DNA of 64,000 bases, taken from assembly GCF_040760005.1 (NCBI RefSeq), contig NZ_CP099760.1:1421501-1485500 (forward strand), written 5' to 3'. The notes under the pieces were generated by a model, which had not been told where the DNA came from, searched no databases, and saw nothing but the letters and a program-made list of their open reading frames with translations. This DNA is from Pseudomonas sp. stari2 (GTDB lineage: Bacteria; Pseudomonadota; Gammaproteobacteria; Pseudomonadales; Pseudomonadaceae). Shown piece by piece: positions 1-8,708 of this stretch (the first letter of the stretch is position 1; the number at the start of each line of letters is the position of its first letter). Made by a program: the position numbers and the translations under genes.

Positions 1-1434
1 GAAAAGCTTGCTGCCGAGCGCGCCAAGGGCAATGCCTTCCCGAACGACTTCCGCCGCGACAACTACTGCGAAGCACTGCAGAAACAGTACGCGGACAAGA
101 CCAAGGAAGAGCTTGCAGAGGCTGCGATCCCGGTCAAGGTTGCAGGTCGCATCATGCTCAACCGTGGCTCGTTCATGGTGATCCAGGACATGACCGGTCG
201 CATCCAGGTCTACGTCAACCGCAAGACCCTGTCCGAAGAAACCCTGGCCGCGGTGAAAACCTGGGACATGGGCGACATCATCGCCGCCGAAGGCACCCTG
301 GCCCGTTCCGGCAAGGGCGACCTGTACGTCGAGATGACCAGCGTGCGCCTGCTGACCAAATCCCTGCGCCCGCTGCCGGACAAGCACCACGGCCTGACCG
401 ACACCGAACAGCGCTACCGTCAGCGTTACGTTGACCTGATCGTCAACGAAGACGTGCGTCAGACTTTCCGCGTGCGTTCGCAAGTGATCGCGCACATCCG
501 CAGCTTCCTGATGAAGCGCGACTTCCTCGAAGTCGAAACGCCGATGCTGCAAACCATCCCTGGTGGCGCCGCCGCCAAGCCGTTCGAAACCCACCACAAC
601 GCGCTGGACATGGAAATGTTCCTGCGTATCGCGCCAGAGCTGTACCTCAAGCGTCTGGTGGTTGGCGGCTTCGAAAAAGTGTTCGAGATCAACCGCAACT
701 TCCGTAACGAAGGTGTTTCGACTCGTCACAACCCTGAATTCACCATGTTGGAGTTCTACCAGGCTTACGCCGACTACGAAGACAACATGGACCTGACCGA
801 AGAACTGTTCCGCGAACTGGCGCAACTGGTTCTGGGCAGCACCGACGTGCCGTACGGCGACAAGGTGTTCCACTTCGGCGAGCCGTTCGTGCGCCTGTCG
901 GTGTTCGACTCGATCCTCAAGTACAACCCTGAGCTGACCGCCGATGACCTGAACGACATCGACAAGGCTCGCGCCATCGCCAAGAAGGCCGGCGCCAAGG
1001 TGCTGGGCTTCGAAGGTCTGGGCAAGCTGCAGGTGATGATTTTCGAAGAGCTGGTCGAGCACAAGCTTGAGCAGCCGCACTTCATTACCCAGTACCCGTT
1101 CGAAGTGTCGCCGCTGGCCCGTCGCAACGACGACAACCCGAACGTCACCGATCGCTTCGAGCTGTTCATCGGTGGCCGTGAAATCGCCAACGCCTACTCC
1201 GAGCTCAACGACGCGGAAGACCAGGCCGAGCGTTTCATGGCGCAGGTGGCTGACAAGGACGCCGGCGACGACGAAGCCATGCACTACGACGCCGACTTCG
1301 TTCGCGCGCTGGAGTACGGCATGCCGCCAACCGCCGGCGAAGGTATCGGTATCGACCGTCTGGTGATGTTGCTGACCAACTCGCCGTCGATCCGCGACGT
1401 GATCCTGTTCCCGCACATGCGGCCGCAAGCGTAA
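1..1434 (+). CDS. lysS: Lysyl-tRNA synthetase, class II (5' end outside window)
   Basis: LysS charges tRNA-Lys with lysine in the cytoplasm. The reading frame is open from base 1, so the true start lies upstream; 477 codons are visible. The first residues ([10 protein letters not shown]) belong to the N-terminal anticodon-binding OB-fold domain. The class II catalytic core follows, with motif 2 ([14 protein letters not shown], about residues 234-247 of the visible part) and motif 3 ([13 protein letters not shown]) near the C terminus. The gene ends just before a strong hairpin terminator. Identification is secure; only the N terminus is missing. Confidence 0.97.
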   Translation, partial: EKLAAERAKGNAFPNDFRRDNYCEALQKQYADKTKEELAEAAIPVKVAGRIMLNRGSFMVIQDMTGRIQVYVNRKTLSEETLAAVKTWDMGDIIAAEGTLARSGKGDLYVEMTSVRLLTKSLRPLPDKHHGLTDTEQRYRQRYVDLIVNEDVRQTFRVRSQVIAHIRSFLMKRDFLEVETPMLQTIPGGAAAKPFETHHNALDMEMFLRIAPELYLKRLVVGGFEKVFEINRNFRNEGVSTRHNPEFTMLEFYQAYADYEDNMDLTEELFRELAQLVLGSTDVPYGDKVFHFGEPFVRLSVFDSILKYNPELTADDLNDIDKARAIAKKAGAKVLGFEGLGKLQVMIFEELVEHKLEQPHFITQYPFEVSPLARRNDDNPNVTDRFELFIGGREIANAYSELNDAEDQAERFMAQVADKDAGDDEAMHYDADFVRALEYGMPPTAGEGIGIDRLVMLLTNSPSIRDVILFPHMRPQA

Positions 1435-1442
1435 GTGTTTCA

Positions 1443-1477
1443 ATAAAAAAGCCGCCTGAAATGGGCGGCTTTTTATT
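1443..1477 (+). terminator. Rho-independent terminator after lysS
   Basis: A GC stem (GCCGCC / GGCGGC) with a seven-base loop is flanked by A-rich and T-rich arms that extend the pairing, and it ends in a T run. It starts 8 bases after the lysS stop. The A/T symmetry could also let it work in the other orientation, but no minus-strand gene faces it. Confidence 0.9.
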
Positions 1478-1540
1478 GCCTGTCTGGTACAAACGTATCA
1501 AATGGTTACTTTTGAAAAAAACAACAGAGGAAGTCCTGTC

Positions 1541-2257
1541 GTGATCGGTGCAATGGCTCAAGAGGGTGCAGCGGATATCGCCACTGCGGTCGCTGAAAGT
1601 GTTCAGTACCAGGGTCGCAAGGCCAGCCGACAGGGCAGCGAGCAGCGTCGGCAGGACATTCTCGATGCGGCGATGCGCATTGTCGTGCGCGACGGCGTGC
1701 GAGCCGTGCGCCACCGTGCGGTGGCGGCCGAAGCCGGTGTGCCGTTGTCGGCGACCACCTATTACTTCAAGGACATCGATGACCTGCTCACCGATACCTT
1801 TGCCCAGTACGTCGAACGCAGCGCGGCCTACATGGCCAAGCTGTGGATCAACAACGAAGGCCTGCTGCGCGAGATGGTGGTCAGCGGCGATGGCAGCCCG
1901 GAGTCGCGTTCGCAGCTGGCTGACGACATCGCCCGGTTGATGGCTGATTACGTGCACCGGCAACTGGTCAACCGCCGCGAGCATTTGATGGCCGAACAGG
2001 CGTTCCGCCAGGAGGCACTGCTCAACCCGCGACTGGCGGAACTGGTGCGTTCCCATCAGCAGATTCTATTGCAGGGCACCTGCCAGTTGTTCCAGGTATT
2101 GGGCTCCCGCGAGCCGCAGCAGGATGCCAAGGTGTTGACGGCGATTATCGGACGGATGGAATATCAGGGCCTGCTCAACGACGCCGAGCCTTTGGCCGAA
2201 GAGGACATGCTCGGCATTCTGACGCGCTATATGCATCTGGTACTCGCGTCGGTGTAA
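1541..2257 (+). CDS. TetR/AcrR-family transcriptional regulator
   Basis: A 238-residue TetR-type repressor. The N-terminal helix-turn-helix spans about residues 35-85 (RRQDILDAAMRIVVRDGV, then AVAAEAGVPLSATTYYF). The remainder is an all-helical ligand-binding domain of unknown specificity. I chose the GTG at 1541 because AGAGGAAG lies 7 bases upstream; the ATG at 1502 has no visible ribosome-binding site, and the ATG at 1553 is also possible. It stands alone between lysS and a lipoprotein gene in the same direction, so it may control itself or the genes downstream. The ligand cannot be read from the sequence. Confidence 0.85.
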   Translation: MIGAMAQEGAADIATAVAESVQYQGRKASRQGSEQRRQDILDAAMRIVVRDGVRAVRHRAVAAEAGVPLSATTYYFKDIDDLLTDTFAQYVERSAAYMAKLWINNEGLLREMVVSGDGSPESRSQLADDIARLMADYVHRQLVNRREHLMAEQAFRQEALLNPRLAELVRSHQQILLQGTCQLFQVLGSREPQQDAKVLTAIIGRMEYQGLLNDAEPLAEEDMLGILTRYMHLVLASV

Positions 2258-2303
2258 CGCTCCCACAGGTCCGGTGGCGAGTTCGGTTCATAGGGAGTGT
2301 TGA

Positions 2304-2864
2304 ATGAAAGCCTGGCGTAGCGCGTTGATCGCGCTGTCGTTCCTGCTGCTCAGCGGTTGTCTGGTGACCTTCAAGGATCCGCTGCCCGCCCGTGAGCCGG
2401 CGCCCAAGGGCCTGCTCGGCGAATGGGCAAGCACCAATGCCTGGGGCGAGCCGATGACTCTGGAGCTGACGCGCCTGGGCAATGACCGCTATCAGGCGGT
2501 CGCCTGGTTCAAGGCCCGTCCCCACGAGCGGGAAGCCTACCCGTTTACCGTGTCGCGTCATGGCAATCGCTGGTATCTGTCGGCGAAGGTGCCGGCGCAG
2601 TATGGCGGGCACTTCACCATCGCCGGATTCGAGATTACCGATAAGCACGAACTGGTGATCTACAACCTCGACCTCGAACAGATCAACCAGGCCATCGCCC
2701 AGAAAACCCTCGACGGCCAGGGTTTCCAGACCGATGACGGCGAGGGCGTGCAAGTCGACAGCGCTCTCGAAAAGGTCTTTGCTTACCTCGACGACCCGGC
2801 CAACTCCGACGTTTTCGTCGAAGCGGCGCGCTATCAGCATCAGGCCAAAGCCAACGCTAAATAA
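2304..2864 (+). CDS. Putative lipoprotein, conserved, unknown function
   Basis: A 186-residue protein with a lipoprotein signal peptide: Met-Lys start, hydrophobic stretch and lipobox LLSGC with Cys17 as the likely lipidation site. The mature part is mostly beta-rich with no recognised catalytic motif. A TAGGGAG ribosome-binding site precedes the ATG. The next gene, a putative metallopeptidase, starts 33 bases downstream in the same direction, and two further genes follow, so it may be part of a small envelope operon. I do not recognise a function. From memory, P. aeruginosa has a comparable gene near lysS. Confidence 0.75.
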   Translation: MKAWRSALIALSFLLLSGCLVTFKDPLPAREPAPKGLLGEWASTNAWGEPMTLELTRLGNDRYQAVAWFKARPHEREAYPFTVSRHGNRWYLSAKVPAQYGGHFTIAGFEITDKHELVIYNLDLEQINQAIAQKTLDGQGFQTDDGEGVQVDSALEKVFAYLDDPANSDVFVEAARYQHQAKANAK

Positions 2865-2897
2865 TTCAGTTCGTCACGTTTTCTACAGGAGTTTCGG

Positions 2898-4175
2898 GTG
2901 GACGATTACCAGCAGACGATACGCACGCTGTCCGATCGCATTGTGCTGGCACAGACGCCGATCCGCGTGCTCGACGCGGTCAAGTGGGACGAGAACATTC
3001 GCAAGGGTTTCCTCAAGGCCAAGGGCAAGGAATTGCCGGCGGTGGATCGCGACTACTACCTCAACCGGCCGCTGTCCTTCGACTCAAGCAGGGTCAAGCT
3101 GGAATTCCAGAACATCGAGCGCGACATCACCCGTCAGCTCGGTCAGTTCAACCCGGTCGGCCAGATCATGCGGCGCATGTGCAAGGAATACCGGATGGTG
3201 GTGCGCATGCTCGAAGCGCGCGGCACCGAAGATTTCGGCCTGATTTCCCAGGAACTGTATGGCGCCGCGTCCGATGCATTCCACGCCGGTGACCCGACGC
3301 TGGCCGACCTCGGCCTGATGATGTCGGACTACCTGAACAACATCGACGGCCGTGGCGACTTGAAGGACGAACCGAAGATCCTCACCGCCAAGGATGCCGT
3401 GCACTTGCTGCAAACCCGTCTGAACAAAGTGTTCGGCGAGGCCGAGGAAACCATCCGCGTGTTTGAGTCCGACGGGATCGTCGCCGACGCGGCAGCGGGC
3501 GCCGACTACATCAAAATCCGCACCGACGCGATGTTCAACGACCGCGACGTGCGCGCTTTGGAAGTCCACGAAGGCCTGGTGCACGTTGGCACCACGCTCA
3601 ACGGTCTGAACCAGCCGATCTGCACCTTCCTGTCCAAGGGCCCGCCCTCGTCGACCGTGACTCAGGAAGGTCTGGCGATCCTGATGGAAATCATCACCTT
3701 CGCCTCCTACCCGAGCCGCCTGCGCAAACTGACCAACCGCACCCGCGCCATTCACATGGTGGAGGAGGGCGCGGACTTCCTGCAGATCTTCGAGTTCTTC
3801 CGCGAGCAGGGCTTCGAGATGGCGGAAAGCTACGGCAACGCCAGTCGGGTTTTCCGTGGATCGACGCCGACCGGTCTGCCATTCACCAAAGACTTGTCCT
3901 ACCTCAAGGGCTTCATCATGGTTTACAACTACATTCAGTTGGCCGTGCGCAAGGGCAAGCTCGAGCAGGTTCCGCTGTTGTTCTGCGGCAAGACCACGCT
4001 TGAGGACATGCGAACCCTGCGTCAGCTGGTGGACGAAGGCCTGGTGGTGCCGCCCAAGTACCTGCCGGAGCAGTTCCGTGACATGAATGCGTTGTCGGCG
4101 TGGATGTGCTTCTCCAACTTCCTCAACCACTTGAGCCTGGACCGGATCGAGGCGGATTACTCCAACATCCTGTAG
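2898..4175 (+). CDS. QEGLA-motif (DUF1704/MATCAP-like) putative metallopeptidase
   Basis: A 425-residue protein of the family annotated in bacteria as flavohemoglobin expression-modulating QEGLA motif protein (DUF1704). The name-giving QEGLA is at residues 256-260. Residues 224-229 read HEGLVH, an HExxxH arrangement, and the Glu in QEGLA is a plausible third zinc ligand. This pattern matches eukaryotic MATCAP tyrosine carboxypeptidases of the same domain family, so zinc peptidase activity is an inference. There is no signal peptide, so it should be cytoplasmic. It starts at GTG 2898 behind AGGAG. It sits between two lipoprotein genes; its bacterial substrate is unknown. Confidence 0.85.
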   Translation: MDDYQQTIRTLSDRIVLAQTPIRVLDAVKWDENIRKGFLKAKGKELPAVDRDYYLNRPLSFDSSRVKLEFQNIERDITRQLGQFNPVGQIMRRMCKEYRMVVRMLEARGTEDFGLISQELYGAASDAFHAGDPTLADLGLMMSDYLNNIDGRGDLKDEPKILTAKDAVHLLQTRLNKVFGEAEETIRVFESDGIVADAAAGADYIKIRTDAMFNDRDVRALEVHEGLVHVGTTLNGLNQPICTFLSKGPPSSTVTQEGLAILMEIITFASYPSRLRKLTNRTRAIHMVEEGADFLQIFEFFREQGFEMAESYGNASRVFRGSTPTGLPFTKDLSYLKGFIMVYNYIQLAVRKGKLEQVPLLFCGKTTLEDMRTLRQLVDEGLVVPPKYLPEQFRDMNALSAWMCFSNFLNHLSLDRIEADYSNIL

Positions 4176-4181
4176 GCCCAT

Positions 4182-4209
4182 TGATCATTCCCGCGCTGCG
4201 CGCGGGAAT
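4182..4209. repeat. Short palindrome in the intergenic space after the QEGLA gene
   Basis: A 9-bp perfect stem (ATTCCCGCG / CGCGGGAAT) with a 5-base loop begins 12 bases after the stop codon. There is no T run, so it is a weak terminator candidate. The leading bases TGATCATTCCCGCG nearly match those at 29207, just after the csp stop, which suggests a dispersed palindromic repeat. Confidence 0.5.
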
Positions 4210-4233
4210 CCGAACCTTGCGAGGTTTCACCGG

Positions 4234-5148
4234 ATGAGACTCCTCGGCATCCTCTGCCTGCTCCTGACCCTCGGCGGTTGCAGTTCTTTGCTGTTCTACC
4301 CCGAGCCGGGCCAGATATTCACCCCGGAGAAGGCCAAACTTGAATACCGCACCGTCACCCTGACCACCGCCGACGGCCTCAAGTTGAACGCGTGGTGGCT
4401 GCCGGCCAAACCCGGCGTCGAGGTCAAGGGCACGGTACTGCACCTGCACGGTAACGGCGGCAACCTGCCGATGCACCTGGGTGGCAGTTGGTGGTTGCCG
4501 AAAAACGGTTATCAAGTGTTGTTGGTGGACTATCGCGGTTACGGTCTGTCCGAGGGCGAGCCGAGCCTGCCGGCGATCTATAAGGACATCGACGCGGCGT
4601 TCGCCTGGCTGGACAAGGCGCCGGAAGTCAAAGGCAAACCGTTGATCCTGCTCGGTCAAAGTCTCGGGGGGGCGATGGCGGTGCATTGGTTGGTGCAACA
4701 TCCGGAAAGACAAAAACAGCTCAAGGCTTTTGTGCTCGACGGGGTTCCGGCCAGTTACCGCAGCGTCGGTCAATACGCCCTCAGCACCTCATGGATGACC
4801 TGGCCATTCCAGGTTCCGCTGTCGTGGCTGGTGCCGGACAGCGACAGTGCGATCAACTCGATGCCGCAGCTCAAAGGCGTACCGAAACTGATCTTCCACA
4901 GCATCGACGATCCGCTGGTGCCTCTTTCCAACGGCATCCGCCTGTATCAAGCTGCGCCGCCACCGCGCGTGCTGCAGCTGACCCGGGGCGGGCATGTGCA
5001 GACCTTCGGCGACCCGGTGTGGCGCCAGGTGATGCTGCGCTACCTCGACGACCCCGAGCATTTCAACGGCTTGCGCCGCCTCGGCGAGATCCCGAATTAT
5101 CCGACACCTCCGAATTCTGAAGACGAACCACCAGAGAGTCCGCAATGA
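4234..5148 (+). CDS. Alpha/beta hydrolase, lipoprotein
   Basis: A 304-residue alpha/beta hydrolase with a lipoprotein signal; the lipobox LTLGGC gives a lipidated Cys at about residue 16. The fold is shown by HLHGNGGN (oxyanion region), the nucleophile elbow GQSLGG with its Ser, a candidate acid in HSIDDPLVP and a candidate His in RGGHVQTF. These together make a complete Ser-Asp-His triad. It is probably anchored in the outer or inner membrane, facing the periplasm. The substrate is unknown. Its 3' end overlaps the next start codon as ATGA, so the two are translationally coupled. Confidence 0.85.
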   Translation: MRLLGILCLLLTLGGCSSLLFYPEPGQIFTPEKAKLEYRTVTLTTADGLKLNAWWLPAKPGVEVKGTVLHLHGNGGNLPMHLGGSWWLPKNGYQVLLVDYRGYGLSEGEPSLPAIYKDIDAAFAWLDKAPEVKGKPLILLGQSLGGAMAVHWLVQHPERQKQLKAFVLDGVPASYRSVGQYALSTSWMTWPFQVPLSWLVPDSDSAINSMPQLKGVPKLIFHSIDDPLVPLSNGIRLYQAAPPPRVLQLTRGGHVQTFGDPVWRQVMLRYLDDPEHFNGLRRLGEIPNYPTPPNSEDEPPESPQ

Positions 5149-5474
5149 CTGAAGAACGCAACGCCATCCCGCTGATCATCACCGGTATCTGCAGCATCCT
5201 CGGCACCGTCGGTGCCCTGTGGTGGTATGGCTACCTGCACTTCGCCAAACCCGAGGATGCGTTGCTGCTCAACGAATTCACCATGCTCAAGACCATTCCC
5301 GGCGAAGACTACAAAGTCTCCCTGGAGCCAGCGGCGCAAGTGGCGCAGTGCATTGATGGGGTGTTGGTGTTGTTTGATACCGAGCAAAAGGGGCTGACTG
5401 GCGTGCTGGTCAACGACCGCAAGAAAGCCGTGCGGTGCATGGGGCAGGAGACGCCGCAGAAGCTGGCGCAGTAA
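5145..5474 (+). CDS. Small single-pass membrane protein, unknown function
   Basis: A 109-residue protein with an N-terminal hydrophobic segment (about residues 8-28, from IPLIITGICSI to ALWWYGY), probably one membrane anchor. A soluble domain of about 80 residues follows, containing two cysteines. No recognised motif. The start codon overlaps the stop of the upstream hydrolase (ATGA), which points to co-translation and a linked role. A strong hairpin terminator follows 12 bases after the stop, marking the end of this transcription unit. Function unknown. Confidence 0.75.
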   Translation: MTEERNAIPLIITGICSILGTVGALWWYGYLHFAKPEDALLLNEFTMLKTIPGEDYKVSLEPAAQVAQCIDGVLVLFDTEQKGLTGVLVNDRKKAVRCMGQETPQKLAQ

Positions 5475-5486
5475 AACAGGGTCTGT

Positions 5487-5537
5487 ACGGGCGCCTTCCC
5501 TTTTTCAGATGAAAAATCAGGAGGCGCCCGTGTTTTT
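5487..5537 (+). terminator. Hairpin terminator ending the 2.3-5.5 kb unit
   Basis: A perfect 10-bp stem (ACGGGCGCCT / AGGCGCCCGT) encloses an inner hairpin (TTTTTC / GAAAAA) and is followed by TGTTTTTA. It lies between co-directional genes on the left and a minus-strand gene on the right. The T run favours plus-strand termination. Confidence 0.85.
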
Positions 5538-5576
5538 ACAATGCTGCTTACAAAGAACAGTTGGCGAATTGGAAGC

Positions 5577-7028
5577 TCAAGGGGCTACGTCAAAAGATCC
5601 TATTCTTGGTGGTGCAAAGGTACTGCTTACCTGATGATATATAACTGAAATATATTTCCCTGGTGATAAATGAGGGAAGTTAGTTTTCCAGTTACCTAGC
5701 GCATCAGCGATGACTGTTAGTTCATGAGAGGTATTTTCACCGCTTTTTTGGTAGGAGATCTTTGTTGTTGCGCCAGGAATACCCTTCCCTGAGAAATTAA
5801 TCGGATTTGGAGCAGCTGGCCCCTCTAAGGCCGGGGATGTAATTTTGGGTAACGGAAGTGGTGATGTGCATTTAGGCGCCGTCTCATGATTTACAGCGAC
5901 GGCAATTGTCGCACCCTGCGAATCTGCACTACATGTTGTAACGGTGATACCTACCCCTGGATCTCTTAGAGTCTTGCCGGGGAGTAATGTCGGATCATCC
6001 GTCGTGGCTGTTTCCGGTGTGCCATCGAGCTGGGTGTTTAAAACTGTGCCCCCCATCGTGGTGTATCTCACCCAAACGCCGTTTACCCGGTTATCGGTTG
6101 CAGGAAAATTATCGAATGGAGTGGGTTTTCGGTATTCCAAAGCCAATTGTGCCGGAGTGGTTTCAGGTCGATTGATGAGATAAAGCTGAGGTCCGGCATC
6201 GCCCAGTTTTGCCAAGCGATAAAGACCGCTGCGTTCGATGACTGCCACCTGTGAGTTGTCCAGCCATCCCGAGTACCACCGATTGTTGGCGGGATAGAGG
6301 GTTCCACCCCCAGAGACAGAGTCACCACTGTCGCCATAGCCAATCACCGCACACTCAATGGGGGCCATTTCCAGTGGGGCTAATACGGTATCGCCGTGTT
6401 TTGGGCACTTGATGTAGGTGCTTCCATGGCTGTATCCAAGATTGTGCCCGAATTCATGCTTGTAAACGTGAGGGCCTCCCGATTGTCCATATACACCAAT
6501 GAATTTCCCGGGTGTCCAGGCTGAAGCTGACCCGCCACAGTCAATTACGCTGATGCGGTAATCGTAGTTATTAGCGTCCAGTCCATGCGCCTGCGCGGCT
6601 TTTATCCCCTCTGAATCTGCCAGGTTAATCGGCATTGGTGCCGAGTCTCCGGGTTTGAATGTGCATAGTTCAGGGCGAGGGCCGGATGTATGCTCAATGA
6701 TCTGTCCGGTGAGTGTGAGCTTTCCGTTCGAGGCTGCGTGAATGTAAGCCGGCAGTGCGTTGGGATCCGTAGAAACTGTATGTTGCCTGATCAATGGAAA
6801 ATCCAGAGCGTCGCCATCCTGCCAATGGGTTACGGTGACCAGTAGTGTTTTGGTTCCCACTACCGGACGCTGATTGACTTCCGGTTCAGGCAATGGAACC
6901 TCATTTGGGATGGAATCTCGTTCGTCATACCCAAAATCATTTGCAGTTGAGGCGTTCGATGGTGGTGCTACGCAGCCTGCAACGAGCATGGCTGCACACA
7001 GTGTTGTCAGAAAGGCCCGAGTTCGCAT
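5577..7028 (-). CDS. Secreted metzincin-type zinc metallopeptidase, lipoprotein
   Basis: A 483-residue putative extracellular protease. The N terminus is a lipoprotein signal with lipobox LVAGC (Cys19). Residues 191-201 read HEFGHNLGYSH, the HExxHxxGxxH zinc motif of metzincins; the spacing and context resemble gametolysin (M11)-like bacterial enzymes. Residues from about 400 to the end look like an Ig-like beta domain of the type found in surface proteins. The start has a textbook AAGGAG 7 bases upstream. Its codon use is clearly AT-richer than its neighbours, suggesting horizontal acquisition. The substrate is unknown, and the family assignment beyond metzincin is tentative. Confidence 0.85.
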   Translation of the reverse strand: MRTRAFLTTLCAAMLVAGCVAPPSNASTANDFGYDERDSIPNEVPLPEPEVNQRPVVGTKTLLVTVTHWQDGDALDFPLIRQHTVSTDPNALPAYIHAASNGKLTLTGQIIEHTSGPRPELCTFKPGDSAPMPINLADSEGIKAAQAHGLDANNYDYRISVIDCGGSASAWTPGKFIGVYGQSGGPHVYKHEFGHNLGYSHGSTYIKCPKHGDTVLAPLEMAPIECAVIGYGDSGDSVSGGGTLYPANNRWYSGWLDNSQVAVIERSGLYRLAKLGDAGPQLYLINRPETTPAQLALEYRKPTPFDNFPATDNRVNGVWVRYTTMGGTVLNTQLDGTPETATTDDPTLLPGKTLRDPGVGITVTTCSADSQGATIAVAVNHETAPKCTSPLPLPKITSPALEGPAAPNPINFSGKGIPGATTKISYQKSGENTSHELTVIADALGNWKTNFPHLSPGKYISVIYHQVSSTFAPPRIGSFDVAP

Positions 7029-7145
7029 GGTAACGCTCCTTGATTTCCAGCATTTGGTTTGGAGCTAAAGTGTTACGCGCACTCATTTGTTTCGCCTACT
7101 GTTATAAATGACAGGTCAAGACGAGTGGTAGTCAATCTCCGCTGC

Positions 7146-7183
7146 AAAAAAAAGCCCCGTCGGAGCAGATCCGGCGGGGCTTT
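7146..7183 (-). terminator. Terminator downstream of lptF
   Basis: Read on the minus strand, AAAGCCCCG pairs with CGGGGCTTT and is followed by a run of eight Ts. It lies 17 bases after the stop of the OmpA-type lipoprotein gene, and it is a canonical intrinsic terminator. Confidence 0.9.
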
Positions 7184-7199
7184 CATGTTGCTTCGCGAA

Positions 7200-7988
7200 T
7201 TATTTGGCGCTAACCGCCGAACGCGGCATCACTGGCTGGTTGTCGTTGGAAATGGTCACTTCCACCCGACGGTTCATTGCACGGCCCGAAACGCTGCCGT
7301 TATCCGCCACCGGGTATTCCTTGCCATAGCCCTGAGTCACGATGCGCGACGGATCGACGCCCATCTTGATCAGTGCGACCTGTACGGAAGTGGCACGACG
7401 CTCGGACAACGACTGGTTGTAGTTCGCCGAACCGGTGCTGTCGGTATAACCCTCGACGATCACTTTGCGATCAGGGTTTTCCTGAAGGAACTGCGCCAGT
7501 TTATTGATGTTCACCAGACCGCTGGATTTCAGATCGGCCTTGTTGGTGGCGAACAGCACGTCACCGAAGGTCACCAGCGTACCGCGATCGGTCTGTTTGG
7601 CGTTGAGGCTGTCCTGAAGCTGTTTGATCTGCTGATCGCGAGCGTCCAGACGGGCCTGGGCACGTTGGGCGGCGGCGTTCTTCAGGTTGTTTTCAGCAGT
7701 ACGCAGGGCGATGGTCTGCTTGGCTACTTCCACGCGCTGGTTGGTCAGGTAGGCCAGTTGGTCGACCTTGCGCTGATCTTCCTTGTCCAGATAAGCCTTG
7801 TCGGCCTTGTCCAGATAATCACTGGCGTCCTTGGTTTCCAGCGCCGCGACTTTGCTGGCCTGCGGGTTGGCCTGCAGACCGGCGTAGTTGGTGCGCGCCT
7901 GTTCCAGATTCGGGTTCGGCGGTGTCGAGCAGGCAGCCAGGGCAACGCTTGCGGCCAGAAGAGCGGGGATCATCAGTTGTTTACGCAT
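7200..7988 (-). CDS. lptF: OmpA-family outer-membrane lipoprotein LptF
   Basis: A 262-residue lipoprotein with lipobox ALAAC. A DUF4398-like helical, partly coiled-coil region (about residues 20-130) is followed by a C-terminal OmpA peptidoglycan-binding domain. That domain contains VIVEGYTDSTGS and LSERRA, its typical signature. It anchors the outer membrane to the cell wall. The architecture, length and position (downstream of a DUF4398 lipoprotein, near ppc) match what I recall of P. aeruginosa lptF (PA3692, lipotoxin F), which is reported to be in the AlgU regulon. It starts 55 bases after the upstream lipoprotein gene and probably shares its transcript. Confidence 0.8.
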   Translation of the reverse strand: MRKQLMIPALLAASVALAACSTPPNPNLEQARTNYAGLQANPQASKVAALETKDASDYLDKADKAYLDKEDQRKVDQLAYLTNQRVEVAKQTIALRTAENNLKNAAAQRAQARLDARDQQIKQLQDSLNAKQTDRGTLVTFGDVLFATNKADLKSSGLVNINKLAQFLQENPDRKVIVEGYTDSTGSANYNQSLSERRATSVQVALIKMGVDPSRIVTQGYGKEYPVADNGSVSGRAMNRRVEVTISNDNQPVMPRSAVSAK

Positions 7989-8043
7989 AATCGTTCGTCC
8001 TTTCTATCGATAAGAGTTTCAGCCTTGCGATCGGGATGCGCGC

Positions 8044-8448
8044 TTACTGCACAGTGCGCTGACTTTCCTGACGCAGTTCCTGAACACCTTTCTGGGAATC
8101 CTTCAGAGCCTGTTCGGCTTTCATCGCCTGAGCCTTGCGTTCGGCAACCCGGGCATCCCACTCGGCTTGTTCGGCGAGCGTGCGGGCTTCGTCATACTTC
8201 TTGTCGTGCATGGCGATTTCGGCTTGTTTGAGCTTGTCCTGAGCCTGCTTCATTTCCACGGCGGCGAATTCGGTTCCGCCGGCGCTGACCGCGCTGCTGA
8301 CCGCCGATTGAGTCACTGCGTATTGCTCGGTCGGTGGATTGCCGGCGCAACCGGCCAGCACGAAGCTGGTGCCGATGGCCAGGGCGGCCAGTTTCAGACC
8401 GCGCAGGTGGGAGAACGAGGTTTGGGTCTTCATGGTCTTCAACTCCAT
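8044..8448 (-). CDS. DUF4398 lipoprotein, partner of lptF
   Basis: A 134-residue lipoprotein. After a signal with lipobox VLAGC the mature protein is mostly charged alpha helix (ALA- and GLU-rich, probably coiled coil) of the DUF4398 type, ending without a globular domain. The start at 8448 has AAGGAG 7 bases upstream; an in-frame ATG five codons later has its own weaker GGAG. It is the first gene of a two-gene unit with lptF and resembles the N-terminal region of that protein. The likely location is the periplasmic face of the outer membrane. The function is not known beyond an envelope role. Confidence 0.8.
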   Translation of the reverse strand: MELKTMKTQTSFSHLRGLKLAALAIGTSFVLAGCAGNPPTEQYAVTQSAVSSAVSAGGTEFAAVEMKQAQDKLKQAEIAMHDKKYDEARTLAEQAEWDARVAERKAQAMKAEQALKDSQKGVQELRQESQRTVQ

Positions 8449-8550
8449 TGGTTAACTCCTTGGAAGCTTCGAAATCCATCCTGGTAGCGGAGCCGCAACC
8501 GTCATGTTCAAGTGCGTTTTGAAACGCTCGTTCCAGGCTTGGTTACCTGT

Positions 8551-8578
8551 TCCGACCGAAGGCATTTTTTAAAAGTTC
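8551..8578 (-). promoter_or_regulatory. Candidate AlgU (sigma-22) promoter for the DUF4398-lptF unit
   Basis: On the minus strand GAACTT (8578-8573) is followed after 17 bases by TCGGA (8555-8551). The AlgU/RpoE consensus is GAACTT, 16-17 bases, TCTGA or similar. The first ATG is about 100 bases downstream. Reported AlgU control of lptF in P. aeruginosa supports the call; the -10 matches imperfectly. Confidence 0.6.
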
Positions 8579-8708
8579 AGAAAAGATGGCCCATCGCCAA
8601 AAAATATTTTGACCGAATGGACAGGGCTCTAAACCGGGAACTTTGGCGGGGAAGAGTGGTACGCGCGGGCGAAAAATGGCGCAAAAGCGGAGGGGGAACA
8701 AAGTCCAT

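Noticed and set aside
7059..8231. A 390-codon plus-strand open frame across lptF
   Set aside because: It is antisense to two lipoprotein genes with good signals and ribosome-binding sites.
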